Below, piece after piece: positions 10,454 through 18,252 of a stretch of 64,000 nt of DNA. The first letter of the stretch is position 1; each line of letters opens with the position of its first letter. Origin of the DNA: Rubrivivax sp. (GTDB lineage: Bacteria; Pseudomonadota; Gammaproteobacteria; Burkholderiales; Burkholderiaceae_C); the NCBI GenBank assembly GCA_027490215.1, contig JAIXYO010000072.1, forward strand, positions 45,370 through 109,369, written 5' to 3'. A program made the translations under genes and the position numbers. The notes under the pieces were generated by a model. That model was not told the DNA's origin. It made no database searches and saw nothing but the letters and a program-made list of their open reading frames with translations.

Positions 10454-10690
10454 ATGGAGCAAATGCACAAACCCGCCAACCCGATCCGACCCTGGTGGCG
10501 CGAGCCCATGGTGTGGCTGGTGATCGGTGGCCCGGCCGTCGTGGTGGTGGCGGCCATCGGAACCGGCATCGTGGCCTGGCGCGGCGCCGACCCACTGGTG
10601 CTGGAGGTGCCTGCAGCGAACGCGGCACCGTCGAGCCGCGCGCTGGAGCCCGCATTGACGGCCCGCAACCACGCGGCCACGCCGCACTGA
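10454..10690 (+). CDS. FixH/CcoH family protein, short form
   Basis: This 78-residue protein opens with a polar stretch NPIRPWWREPMVWLVIGGPA, where a conserved Pro-Trp-Trp precedes one transmembrane helix, the hallmark of the FixH/CcoH family. These proteins help assemble or stabilise cbb3 oxidase. It is shorter than rhizobial FixH and keeps only the membrane anchor plus a short periplasmic tail. Spacing of 24 bp from ccoG includes an AGGAG ribosome site. Confidence 0.75.
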   Translation: MEQMHKPANPIRPWWREPMVWLVIGGPAVVVVAAIGTGIVAWRGADPLVLEVPAANAAPSSRALEPALTARNHAATPH

Positions 10691-10692
10691 CC

Positions 10693-10935
10693 ATGCGTGC
10701 CGCGTTCCGCAGGCGCAGCCTGCAGATCCTGTGGCCGGCCTTCGTGATGGCCGGGCTGACTGAGATGCTGGTCTTTGCGGTGGTCGATCCGGGCGAATTG
10801 CGCTGGTTTGGCGGTGAGGTGTTCGACTGGTCTCGCTCGGCGACCTACACCGTCAGCTTCCTGATCTTCTGGGGCCTGTTCGCCGTCGCGGGTGCGATCA
10901 CTGCACTGCTGATCGTCGAAGAGCCCTCGGTTTGA
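10693..10935 (+). CDS. small two-span membrane protein of the cbb3 locus
   Basis: This 80-residue protein has two predicted transmembrane helices: ILWPAFVMAGLTEMLVFAVV and a C-terminal FLIFWGLFAVAGAITALLIV. A short loop with FDWSRSATYTVSF lies between them. I know no characterised homologue; similar small proteins seem to occur in this position in related bacteria. It begins 2 bp after the FixH-like gene, so it is almost certainly cotranscribed with it, and a role in oxidase assembly is inferred from position only. Its stop codon overlaps the FNR-like box of hemN. Confidence 0.7.
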   Translation: MRAAFRRRSLQILWPAFVMAGLTEMLVFAVVDPGELRWFGGEVFDWSRSATYTVSFLIFWGLFAVAGAITALLIVEEPSV

Positions 10936-10945
10936 TGCGCGTCAA
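10932..10945. promoter_or_regulatory. FNR-like box upstream of hemN
   Basis: TTGATGCGCGTCAA matches the FNR consensus with one deviation (GTCAA instead of ATCAA). It overlaps the stop codon of the preceding gene and lies 33 bp before the hemN ATG at 10979. This fits oxygen-controlled expression of an anaerobic haem synthesis gene. Confidence 0.72.
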
Positions 10946-10978
10946 TATCCTTGGCTTCAGGCTGGGCAGAGTGTGAGC

Positions 10979-12394
10979 ATGATGATCGAGTCCCTCACCG
11001 CCGACCGGGTGAGCCAGCTGTTGTCCCGGCTGGACCTGCCGGGGCCGCGCTACACCTCGTACCCCACAGCCGATCGCTTCGTCGACAGCTTCGATTCGGC
11101 GAATTACCAGTGCGCCTTGCAGCAGCGTGCCCGTGACACGGCGTCGGGGGTCGCAGCCCCGCTGTCGATCTATGTGCACATCCCGTTCTGTGAATCGATC
11201 TGCTACTACTGCGCCTGCAACAAGGTCGTGACGCGCCAGCACGGGCGGGCGGGCGATTACCTGCAGGCGCTGCAGCGCGAGATCGACCTCCATGTGGCGG
11301 TGCTCGGCCGCGGCCAGCCGCTGACCCAGTTGCACCTCGGCGGCGGCTCGCCCACGTTCCTCGACGACGGCGAACTCGAGCAGTTGATGGCGGCATTGCG
11401 CTCGGCTTTTCACGTCGCGCCGGATGCCGAGGTGTCGATCGAAGTGGATCCGCGCACCGTCGATGCGCAGCGCTTGTGGCATCTGGCCGCACTCGGCTTC
11501 AACCGGCTCAGCTTCGGCGTGCAGGACTTCGACCCGGAGGTGCAGAAGGCGGTGCACCGCGAACAGCCCTTTGAGGCGGTCGAGGCACTGATGCGCCTGG
11601 CCCGCGAGATCGGCTTCGAGTCCATCAATGCCGACCTGATCTACGGGCTGCCGCGGCAGACGCCGGCCACCTTCTTGCACACCATTGCGCAGATGGGTGC
11701 GTTGCGGCCCGACCGCATTGCGCTGTACGCCTATGCCCACCTGCCGGAGCGCTTCAAGCCGCAGCGGCGCATCCATGCCCACGAGCTGCCCGCCGCCGGC
11801 GATCGGGTGCACATGCTGCGCGCGGCCATCAGCGGCTTCCAGGGTCTGGGCTACACCCACATCGGCATGGACCATTTCGCCCTGCCAGGCGACCCGCTCG
11901 CGGTGGCCAGGCGCGAGGGTCGGCTGCATCGCAACTTCCAGGGCTACAGCACGCAGGCCGATTCCGATCTGATCGGACTGGGGGTGTCGGCGATCGGCAA
12001 GATCGGCCGCTGCTACAGCCAGAACGACAAGACGCTGAGCTCGTACTGCGAGGCCATCGATCAAGCCCGTTTCGCCAGTGAGCGAGGCCTGGAGCTCAGT
12101 GACGACGATGTGCTTCGACGTGAGGTGATCATGGCGCTGATGTGCCAGGGGCGAGTTGAGTTCGATGCCATCGAGCGGGCTTGTGCGGTGCGCGTGCGGG
12201 AGTACTTTGCCCCTGAGCTTGAGCGTCTGCGTCCCTTTCAGGCGCAGGGCCTCGTCGGCCTGGAGCCGACAGCCATCCAGGTCACGCCGCTGGGCTGGTA
12301 TTTCGTCCGTGCGGTTGCGATGGTCTTCGACCGCTATCTGGCCACCGAGGCAGGCCGTGATCCGGCGCTGCAAGGCTATTCCCGTGTGGTCTGA
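10979..12394 (+). CDS. hemN: oxygen-independent coproporphyrinogen III oxidase (radical SAM)
   Basis: HemN converts coproporphyrinogen III to protoporphyrinogen IX without oxygen, using a 4Fe-4S cluster and S-adenosylmethionine. The 471-residue protein has the GPRYTSYPTADRF N-terminus typical of HemN, the radical SAM cysteines in CESICYYCAC (C71, C75, C78 plus C80), the HLGGGSPTFL SAM site and a HemN C-terminal domain ending near GYSRVV. The presence of C80 and the GPRYTSYP opening separate it from HemW. GTG at 10973 and ATG at 10982 are alternative starts. The gene serves haem supply to cbb3 under low oxygen. Confidence 0.95.
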   Translation: MMIESLTADRVSQLLSRLDLPGPRYTSYPTADRFVDSFDSANYQCALQQRARDTASGVAAPLSIYVHIPFCESICYYCACNKVVTRQHGRAGDYLQALQREIDLHVAVLGRGQPLTQLHLGGGSPTFLDDGELEQLMAALRSAFHVAPDAEVSIEVDPRTVDAQRLWHLAALGFNRLSFGVQDFDPEVQKAVHREQPFEAVEALMRLAREIGFESINADLIYGLPRQTPATFLHTIAQMGALRPDRIALYAYAHLPERFKPQRRIHAHELPAAGDRVHMLRAAISGFQGLGYTHIGMDHFALPGDPLAVARREGRLHRNFQGYSTQADSDLIGLGVSAIGKIGRCYSQNDKTLSSYCEAIDQARFASERGLELSDDDVLRREVIMALMCQGRVEFDAIERACAVRVREYFAPELERLRPFQAQGLVGLEPTAIQVTPLGWYFVRAVAMVFDRYLATEAGRDPALQGYSRVV

Positions 12395-12427
12395 GAACGG
12401 GCCGCTCAGGCGAGCGACAGGCAGGCG

Positions 12428-13117
12428 ATGGATACACCGCTGATTGTCGCGGCCGGGCTGATGGGCCTCGCGGGAGCGCCGCATTGCGCCGCGATGTGCG
12501 GTGCCCCATGCGCTGCAGTCACCCAGAGGTGCGGCAGCACCCACCGGCAAACGCTGATGGCCGGCTTCGCGATCGGCCGGCTGTCGAGTTATGCGGTCGG
12601 CGGCGCGGCGGTGGCTGCCAGCGTTGGTGCGGTGACGGTGCTCGGCAGTGCCGCGCCGGTGCTGCGCCCCCTCTGGACCTTGCTGCACGTCGCAGTGCTG
12701 GGCCTCGGCCTGTGGCTTTTGCTGACCGGACGCCAGCCGGCCTGGTGGTCCCGACTCGGCTCAGTGTCTGTCGTGGCACAGCCTGCGCCTGGCTGGCAGC
12801 GCATGGCGGCGCCGTTGCGTGCGAGCGCTGCAGGCGGGTTGCTGCTGGCCCTGCCCTGCGGCCTGCTGCAGTCGGCCTTGCTGATCGCCGCGTTGGCCAG
12901 CAAACCGGCCCAGGGTGCGCTCGCGATGGCCAGCTTCGCCGCTGCGTCGTCGTTGGGTCTGTGGCTGCCTGGCGTCGTTGGCGCGCGCTGGTCGAGCAAC
13001 CGCTCGGTGAGCGTGCTGATGCTGCGGCTGGCGGGTGCCACGCTCGCGGTGGCGTCGGCGTGGGCGCTGTCGCACGACTTGTGGCTGCGCTGGTCGGCCT
13101 GGTGCCAAAACACATGA
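12428..13117 (+). CDS. TauE/SafE (UreH_2) family membrane protein
   Basis: This 229-residue integral membrane protein has about six hydrophobic segments and an N-terminal His-Cys motif, PHCAAMCGAPC at residues 18-28, typical of the UreH_2 branch of the TauE/SafE family. Members of this branch often sit in cbb3 and copper-handling loci, and the His/Cys cluster suggests a metal role, but the transported substrate is unproven. It follows hemN by 33 bp and was probably recruited to the same locus for oxidase maturation. Confidence 0.75.
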   Translation: MDTPLIVAAGLMGLAGAPHCAAMCGAPCAAVTQRCGSTHRQTLMAGFAIGRLSSYAVGGAAVAASVGAVTVLGSAAPVLRPLWTLLHVAVLGLGLWLLLTGRQPAWWSRLGSVSVVAQPAPGWQRMAAPLRASAAGGLLLALPCGLLQSALLIAALASKPAQGALAMASFAAASSLGLWLPGVVGARWSSNRSVSVLMLRLAGATLAVASAWALSHDLWLRWSAWCQNT

Positions 13118-13144
13118 GGCGCGGGGCTGTCGCAGAATCGCCGG

Positions 13145-13870
13145 GTGACAGAGACCACCCACATTGCCATCGTCGACGACGAGCCCGACATCACCCAGCT
13201 GCTGGCAGGCTACCTGTCGCAACAGGGTTTTCGCATCAGCGCGCTCCCCTCCGGGCACGCGCTGACCGCACTGATGCCCAGCGATCCACCCGATCTGGTG
13301 CTGCTCGACCTCGGCCTGCCTGGGGAGGATGGCTTCGCGATCGCCCGCACTTTGCGCGAGCACTGGCGGTGCGGGCTGATCATCGTCACGGGTCGCGGCG
13401 ATGCGGTCGACAAGGTGGTGGGCCTGGAAATCGGCGCCGACGACTATGTGACCAAGCCGTTCGATCTGCGCGAGTTGCTGGCCCGCATCAAGGCGGTGCT
13501 GCGACGGCTGGCGCCCACAGCGCCTGCGGCAGACGCGGCGGCACCGTCGCGCGAGCGCCTCTGTTTTGACCAGTGGGAGATCGATGTGGCGGCACGGCAG
13601 GTCTGTGGCGCCGAGGGTCGCCAGGTCACGCTGACCGCAGGCGAATTCGACCTGCTGTGCGTGCTGGCGCGCCACGCCGGACGCGTGCTGTCGCGCGACT
13701 TCCTGCTCGAGCAGACACGCGGTCGCGATGCCGCGCCGTTTGACCGGACGATCGATGTGCAGATCGGCCGCCTTCGCCGCAAGCTCGACGACGACCCGGA
13801 CGACCCGCGGCTGATCAAGGCGGTGCGCGGCGCCGGTTATGTGCTCGTGTCAGCGGTGACGCTGCGCTGA
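13145..13870 (+). CDS. OmpR/PhoB-family response regulator
   Basis: This 241-residue protein has a receiver domain (acidic pocket D11-D12, phospho-acceptor D55 in LLDLGLPGEDG, Lys in VTKPFDLRE) and a C-terminal winged-helix DNA-binding domain. That domain ends with FDRTIDVQIGRLRRKLDDDP and VRGAGYVLV, the OmpR class signature. It starts with GTG. The hybrid kinase follows 16 bp downstream, so the pair is probably one operon. The neighbouring cbb3 locus and Crp/Fnr gene suggest a role in respiratory control; that is an inference. Confidence 0.9.
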   Translation: MTETTHIAIVDDEPDITQLLAGYLSQQGFRISALPSGHALTALMPSDPPDLVLLDLGLPGEDGFAIARTLREHWRCGLIIVTGRGDAVDKVVGLEIGADDYVTKPFDLRELLARIKAVLRRLAPTAPAADAAAPSRERLCFDQWEIDVAARQVCGAEGRQVTLTAGEFDLLCVLARHAGRVLSRDFLLEQTRGRDAAPFDRTIDVQIGRLRRKLDDDPDDPRLIKAVRGAGYVLVSAVTLR

Positions 13871-13886
13871 GTCTGGACGCCTGAGC

Positions 13887-15977
13887 ATGACGCTGCAACC
13901 GCCGCCCGAGCCCGGGCCTGTCGAGGAAGCGATCTACCGGTCGATGTTCGGCGCTTACCCCGATGCGCTGCTGTTGGTCGATGCCGGGGGTCGCATCGTG
14001 CTGGCCAATCCGGAGGCTGAGCGCCTGCTGGGTTACCCCGTTGGCGAGTTGGTCGGCCTGATGGTGGACGCGTTGGTGCCCGATGCGATCCGCCCCCGCC
14101 ATGCCGCCTATCGCGAGGCCTACAGCCATGGGCCGAAGGCGCGCCCGATGGGCTCGCAGATGGAGCTGGTGGCGCGGCGGCGCGATGGCCGCGAGGTGAT
14201 GGTGGAGATCGCGCTGAGCCCGCTGCAGATCGACGGCAAGCCCTTTGTGGTCGCGGCCGTGCGTGGCATCGAGGCCTACCCGCGCGTGCGGCAGGCCTTG
14301 CAGCGGGCGAGTTACAGCGAGTTCGTGGCGCAGATGGGGCGCCTGGCAGTGGACACGCGCGATCCCCAGCTGCTGCTGCAGCAGGTACCGGCCGTCGCTG
14401 TCGATGCGCTGCAGGTCGATTCGGCGGTGGTGTTTCTTCTCGACACGACGCGGCTCGAGTTCCAGGTGGCCGGCGGCGTCGGCCTCCTGGCCAGTGAGGG
14501 CGTGGGCAGCCGCTGCCCGAATCGACCCGACACGCCGCCGGGATTCGTGCTCGCCCAGGGCCATGCGGTGACGGTGGCCGACTTTCGGGTGGAGCAACGC
14601 TTCGCGGTACCGCCGGACTACTTGGCGCACGGCCTGGTCAGCGCGCTGGCCGTGCCCCTGGTGGACCGCGGGCAGATCATCGGCGTGCTGACCGCGCGAG
14701 CGCGTGCAGGTGAGCGCTTTGGAGCCGACGAGTCGCATTTCCTGGCCTCGCTGTCGAACCTGCTCGCCGCCAGCTTGCAGCGCTCGCAAAGCGAGGAGGC
14801 ACTGAACCACGCGCAACGCATGGAAAGCGTGGGCCAGTTGACCGGTGGCATCGCACATGACTTCAACAACCTGCTGACGGTGATCCAGGGCAATCTGCAG
14901 GTGCTCGAGGACCACCCCGCGCTGGCCTCCGACGCCGTGGCCCAGCAGATGGTCGCTGCGGCCGCGAGGGCCAGCCGGCGCGGCGCCGAACTGACCGGCA
15001 AGCTGCTCGCCTTCTCGCGACGCCAGCAACTCAGCCCGACCGAGGTCGACGTGGCCGAGCTGATCGAATCGCTCGCCGACATGCTTCGCCGCACGCTGGA
15101 CCAGCGCATCCGCATCGAGGTGGCCGCCGTCTCTCACGGCCTGCGATGTCTGGCCGATGCCGGCCAGCTGGAGTCCGCGCTGCTGAACATTGCGATCAAC
15201 TCCCGTGACGCGATGCCGCAGGGCGGCACGCTGTCGTTCTCGTGCGGAACATGCACCACACTGCCGGCCGATGTGGCCGCGGACCTGGGCGATCGGGCGC
15301 AGGGTCAGGCCTACATCGAGATCGTGATCGCCGACACGGGACATGGCATGACCGACAGCGTGCGCGATCGGGTGTTTGAACCCTTCTTCACCACCAAGGA
15401 ACTCGGCCGAGGCACGGGACTGGGCATGAGCACGGTCTATGGATTCGTCAAGCAATCGAAAGGCTCGATCCGGCTGACCACCGCACCCGGCGCTGGTACC
15501 CAGGTCGCGCTGTACCTGCCGCGGCGGCGCGGTGCAGCAGACATCGAAGGATCGCTGGCCGAAGAGGCCCCGGGGGGGCTGCCCCTGGGGCTTGAAGTGC
15601 TGCTGGTCGAGGACGATGCGGACGTGCGCGCCGTGGTCCGCCAGTTCCTGCTGTCGCTGGGTTGCCGGGTCACCGAGTTCGCCGCTGCTGAACCGGCGCT
15701 GGCCAGTCTGCACGGCGGCGCGCGCTGTGGGCTGCTGCTGACCGACATCGCGCTGGGTGCGGGCATGCGCGGCACGGAGTTGGCCCGTCAGGTTCACACG
15801 CGCTGGCCTGGAGTCGCGGTGTTGCTGATGTCTGGCTACTCGTCCGAGCTGCTGCTGGCGCCAGAGGATGGCGCGGCTGCCTGGGAGCTTTTGCGCAAGC
15901 CCTACGAGCGCACCGAACTCGCGCGCGCCATTGGACGCGCGCTGAAGGCCAGATCCCAGAACCTCGGCGCGCGCTGA
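13887..15977 (+). CDS. PAS-GAF hybrid sensor histidine kinase with FixL-like PAS
   Basis: Order of domains in the 696-residue protein: PAS (about 13-125), GAF (about 150-300), dimerisation/phospho-acceptor region with H324 in GGIAHDFNNLL, ATPase domain (N box NIAINSRDAMPQGG, then DTGHGM and GRGTGLGMSTV), and a C-terminal receiver with D620 in LLTDIALG. There is no membrane segment, so it is a cytoplasmic sensor. The PAS segment RPRHAAYREAY places H72 where FixL has its haem-ligating histidine, and the spacing to RRRDG is identical to FixL. The FixL distal arginine position is Met. Haem binding is therefore possible but unproven. Confidence 0.88.
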   Translation: MTLQPPPEPGPVEEAIYRSMFGAYPDALLLVDAGGRIVLANPEAERLLGYPVGELVGLMVDALVPDAIRPRHAAYREAYSHGPKARPMGSQMELVARRRDGREVMVEIALSPLQIDGKPFVVAAVRGIEAYPRVRQALQRASYSEFVAQMGRLAVDTRDPQLLLQQVPAVAVDALQVDSAVVFLLDTTRLEFQVAGGVGLLASEGVGSRCPNRPDTPPGFVLAQGHAVTVADFRVEQRFAVPPDYLAHGLVSALAVPLVDRGQIIGVLTARARAGERFGADESHFLASLSNLLAASLQRSQSEEALNHAQRMESVGQLTGGIAHDFNNLLTVIQGNLQVLEDHPALASDAVAQQMVAAAARASRRGAELTGKLLAFSRRQQLSPTEVDVAELIESLADMLRRTLDQRIRIEVAAVSHGLRCLADAGQLESALLNIAINSRDAMPQGGTLSFSCGTCTTLPADVAADLGDRAQGQAYIEIVIADTGHGMTDSVRDRVFEPFFTTKELGRGTGLGMSTVYGFVKQSKGSIRLTTAPGAGTQVALYLPRRRGAADIEGSLAEEAPGGLPLGLEVLLVEDDADVRAVVRQFLLSLGCRVTEFAAAEPALASLHGGARCGLLLTDIALGAGMRGTELARQVHTRWPGVAVLLMSGYSSELLLAPEDGAAAWELLRKPYERTELARAIGRALKARSQNLGAR

Positions 15978-15996
15978 GCCCAGCGCGGCGTGAAGT

Positions 15997-16758
15997 TCAG
16001 TGCAGGGTGGTGGCCAGGCTGCGGTCGACAAAGGCGCTGAGTGCGGCCACGTCCGGGATCTCGATATCGCGGCGACCCCGTTGCGAAAAGCTGATCACCT
16101 TGTCGCGTGCCAGGCGCGACAGCGCGCGGCTGACCGTCTCCAGCGTCATGCCCAGGAAGTTGCCGATTTCAGCGCGCGTCATGCGCAGCGTGATGCAGTC
16201 GGTGCGCAGGCCGCGCTGCTCCAGGCCGGTGGCCCAGTTGCGCAGGAAGTCCGCCACCCGGGCGTCTGCCGACAGCGTGCACACGGCGAGCATGGAGTCG
16301 CGATCGCGGGCCAGCGCACGGCTCATCGCGCTGTGCACGGCGACCATCAACTCGGGTGTCCGGCTGCAGCGCTCGAGCAGCGACTGGTAGCGGATCACCC
16401 ACACCTCGCCAGTGTCCATCGCGATCGCATCGCAGCCGAAGGCACCATCGGCAATGCCGTCAAAGCCGAGCCAGTCGCCCTTGAAATGCAGTCCGACCAC
16501 CTGCTCTCGGCCATCAGCGGAAACGCTGACCGTCTTGAAGAGGCCGGCATGCACGATATAGAGAGACTCGAAAGCATCACCAGCGCGGTAGACCGGCTCA
16601 CCGGCGTGCAGCACGCGCCGAACCACGGACATCTCGCTGTCGATCAGCGCAAGCAGCCGCGCGGTCCGCTGACCAGACGGGTGGACCGCCGGTGCCACCG
16701 CGGCGCGGCAGACAGCGGAAGGAATGCGACTCGTGAGGGGTGTGGCGACGGTTTGCAC
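15997..16758 (-). CDS. Crp/Fnr-family transcription regulator without Fe-S cysteines
   Basis: The 253-residue protein has an N-terminal cyclic-nucleotide-binding-like beta roll (VYRAGDAFESLYIVHAGLFKTV, GDWLGFDGIADG) and a C-terminal helix-turn-helix with E207, S210 and R211 in LGMTLETVSRALSRL. These are the same three contacts FNR uses to read TTGAT. However, the N-terminus has a lone Cys17 instead of the FNR cluster of three, and the position equivalent to the fourth FNR cysteine is not Cys. It is therefore more like FixK/DNR than oxygen-sensing FNR. It converges with the hybrid kinase gene and is a good candidate to bind the three boxes in the cbb3 locus. Confidence 0.87.
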   Translation of the reverse strand: MQTVATPLTSRIPSAVCRAAVAPAVHPSGQRTARLLALIDSEMSVVRRVLHAGEPVYRAGDAFESLYIVHAGLFKTVSVSADGREQVVGLHFKGDWLGFDGIADGAFGCDAIAMDTGEVWVIRYQSLLERCSRTPELMVAVHSAMSRALARDRDSMLAVCTLSADARVADFLRNWATGLEQRGLRTDCITLRMTRAEIGNFLGMTLETVSRALSRLARDKVISFSQRGRRDIEIPDVAALSAFVDRSLATTLH

Positions 16759-16839
16759 GGTGATTTCCTGAAGAGTGGCGGGGAATGTGGTCAGCTTAGG
16801 CAGTGGCGTGCAACCGTTCGCGAATGCCCAAAGCAGTTT

Positions 16840-16867
16840 GGTAAGGTCCGGTAAACCGTTGGTAAAC
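16840..16867. repeat. three phased GGTAA motifs between divergent promoters
   Basis: GGTAAG begins at 16840, and GGTAAAC begins at 16850 and again at 16861, so the copies are 10 and 11 bp apart, about one helical turn. They lie in the 159-bp gap between the Crp/Fnr gene (reverse) and the RNA methyltransferase-like gene (forward). The arrangement suggests a regulator binding one face of the DNA; the regulator is unknown. Confidence 0.4.
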
Positions 16868-16917
16868 AGGCAACCGCCTTGCGCGGTGTCGCTGGCCCGG
16901 CGTCATCCCACTTCACC

Positions 16918-18237
16918 ATGACCTCACCCGATACGCTGACGGAAAGCCCCACGGGCCCTGCCACGCCGGCCCGCTTCGTCGCGCTGTGTGCGGCGAGCCT
17001 CGACAGCGGCCGGTTCGAGTCGCTGCTGCTGTCCAAGCACTGTGGAGCTGAACCCGACCTGAACCGTGTCATGGCACGACCCCTTGTGCTGCGCGGCGCG
17101 CCTTGCCTGTCGTTCGTCTACCGACACACCACCCGCGACGAGACGAAGAACCTCCCGCTGGCCCCTGGGCTGGATCGCGTGCGCGAACTGCTGGGCACCG
17201 TGTTTCGCCATGCGCAGCTGCACACGCGAGACGAGGTGATCGAGCTGATGATCAGCCGGCGGGGTGTGTGTACCCTGCGCCGAAAGCCGGCCGAGATGGC
17301 CGCGGCAGCCGCGGGACGGCTGATGCAGACGAGCGAGCCGACAAGCAGCGCCCAACCTCACGATCGGGACAAGCAACGATTTGTCGACGTCACCCGGCCA
17401 TTTCTGAGCGCGCTGGGCGTCACGACTGCGCAGCACACGGTGGTGCCGGCGATGTCGCGCAAATGGAAGCAGATCAACAAGTTCGTCGAGGTCTTTGCCG
17501 GCGCCTTGCGGGCCTCGCACCTGCTGGATATCGACCCGAAGGCGACAGCGGCCCGGCGGCCGGTGCGGGTGGTCGATTTCGGCGCTGGCAAGGGCTACCT
17601 GACGTTTGCGGTGCACGATCACCTGTTGCATCAACCGGGAGTCGACGCCCAGGTGGCGGGCGTTGAGCTGCGGCCCGACATGGTGAGGCTGGGCAATGCG
17701 GTGGTGGCGCAACTGGGCCTCGCCGGCCTGCGCTTCGAGGAAGGCGATGTGCGCAGCCGCGCGGTGCAACCGATCGACGTCATGATTGCGCTGCACGCCT
17801 GTGACACCGCCACCGATCACGCGATCCACCTGGGCCTGCGCGGCGGCGCATCGATCATCCTGTGTTCACCGTGCTGCCACAAGGAGCTGCGGCCGCAGTT
17901 GCTGAGCCCGCATCCGCTGCGGCCGATCCTGCAGCATGGCGTCCACCTGGGGCAGCAGGCCGAGATGCTGACCGACGGCTTGCGCGCGATGCTGCTCGAC
18001 GCCTGCGGTTACGACACCCAGGTGTTCGAGTTCGTCGCGCTCGAACACACACAGAAGAACAAGATGATCCTGGCCGTGAAGCGCACACAGCTGCAGCCAG
18101 CGGATGCGGTGTGGGGGCAGATCGACGACATCAAGGCCTTCTATGGCATCCGCGACCAGTGTCTCGAAACGCTGCTGCGTGCCGAGGGTGTCTTGCCTGC
18201 CAAGGGCAATCCCTCTCATCTATCGGGCGCGCAGTAG
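16918..18237 (+). CDS. SAM-dependent methyltransferase, METTL25/RrnAD-like
   Basis: The 439-residue protein has an N-terminal domain with RKWKQINKFVEVF before a class I methyltransferase core: VRVVDFGAGKGYLTFAVHD (SAM motif I), GVELRPDMV and ALHACDTATDHAI. The segment CSPCCHKEL is typical of the METTL25/GSTCD-like group thought to act on RNA or proteins. The substrate is not established. The ATG at 16918 is chosen over one at 16879 because the earlier stretch looks non-coding. It is followed 15 bp later by the LON-domain gene. Confidence 0.8.
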   Translation: MTSPDTLTESPTGPATPARFVALCAASLDSGRFESLLLSKHCGAEPDLNRVMARPLVLRGAPCLSFVYRHTTRDETKNLPLAPGLDRVRELLGTVFRHAQLHTRDEVIELMISRRGVCTLRRKPAEMAAAAAGRLMQTSEPTSSAQPHDRDKQRFVDVTRPFLSALGVTTAQHTVVPAMSRKWKQINKFVEVFAGALRASHLLDIDPKATAARRPVRVVDFGAGKGYLTFAVHDHLLHQPGVDAQVAGVELRPDMVRLGNAVVAQLGLAGLRFEEGDVRSRAVQPIDVMIALHACDTATDHAIHLGLRGGASIILCSPCCHKELRPQLLSPHPLRPILQHGVHLGQQAEMLTDGLRAMLLDACGYDTQVFEFVALEHTQKNKMILAVKRTQLQPADAVWGQIDDIKAFYGIRDQCLETLLRAEGVLPAKGNPSHLSGAQ

Positions 18238-18252
18238 CACCACAATCCGCCG

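Noticed and set aside
13815..16031. 738-codon reverse frame opposite the hybrid kinase
   Set aside because: The forward frame has all kinase motifs; the reverse one has none and overlaps the Crp/Fnr gene.
15997..16758. Classical oxygen-sensing FNR
   Set aside because: The four Fe-S cysteine ligands are missing although the DNA-reading residues are kept.
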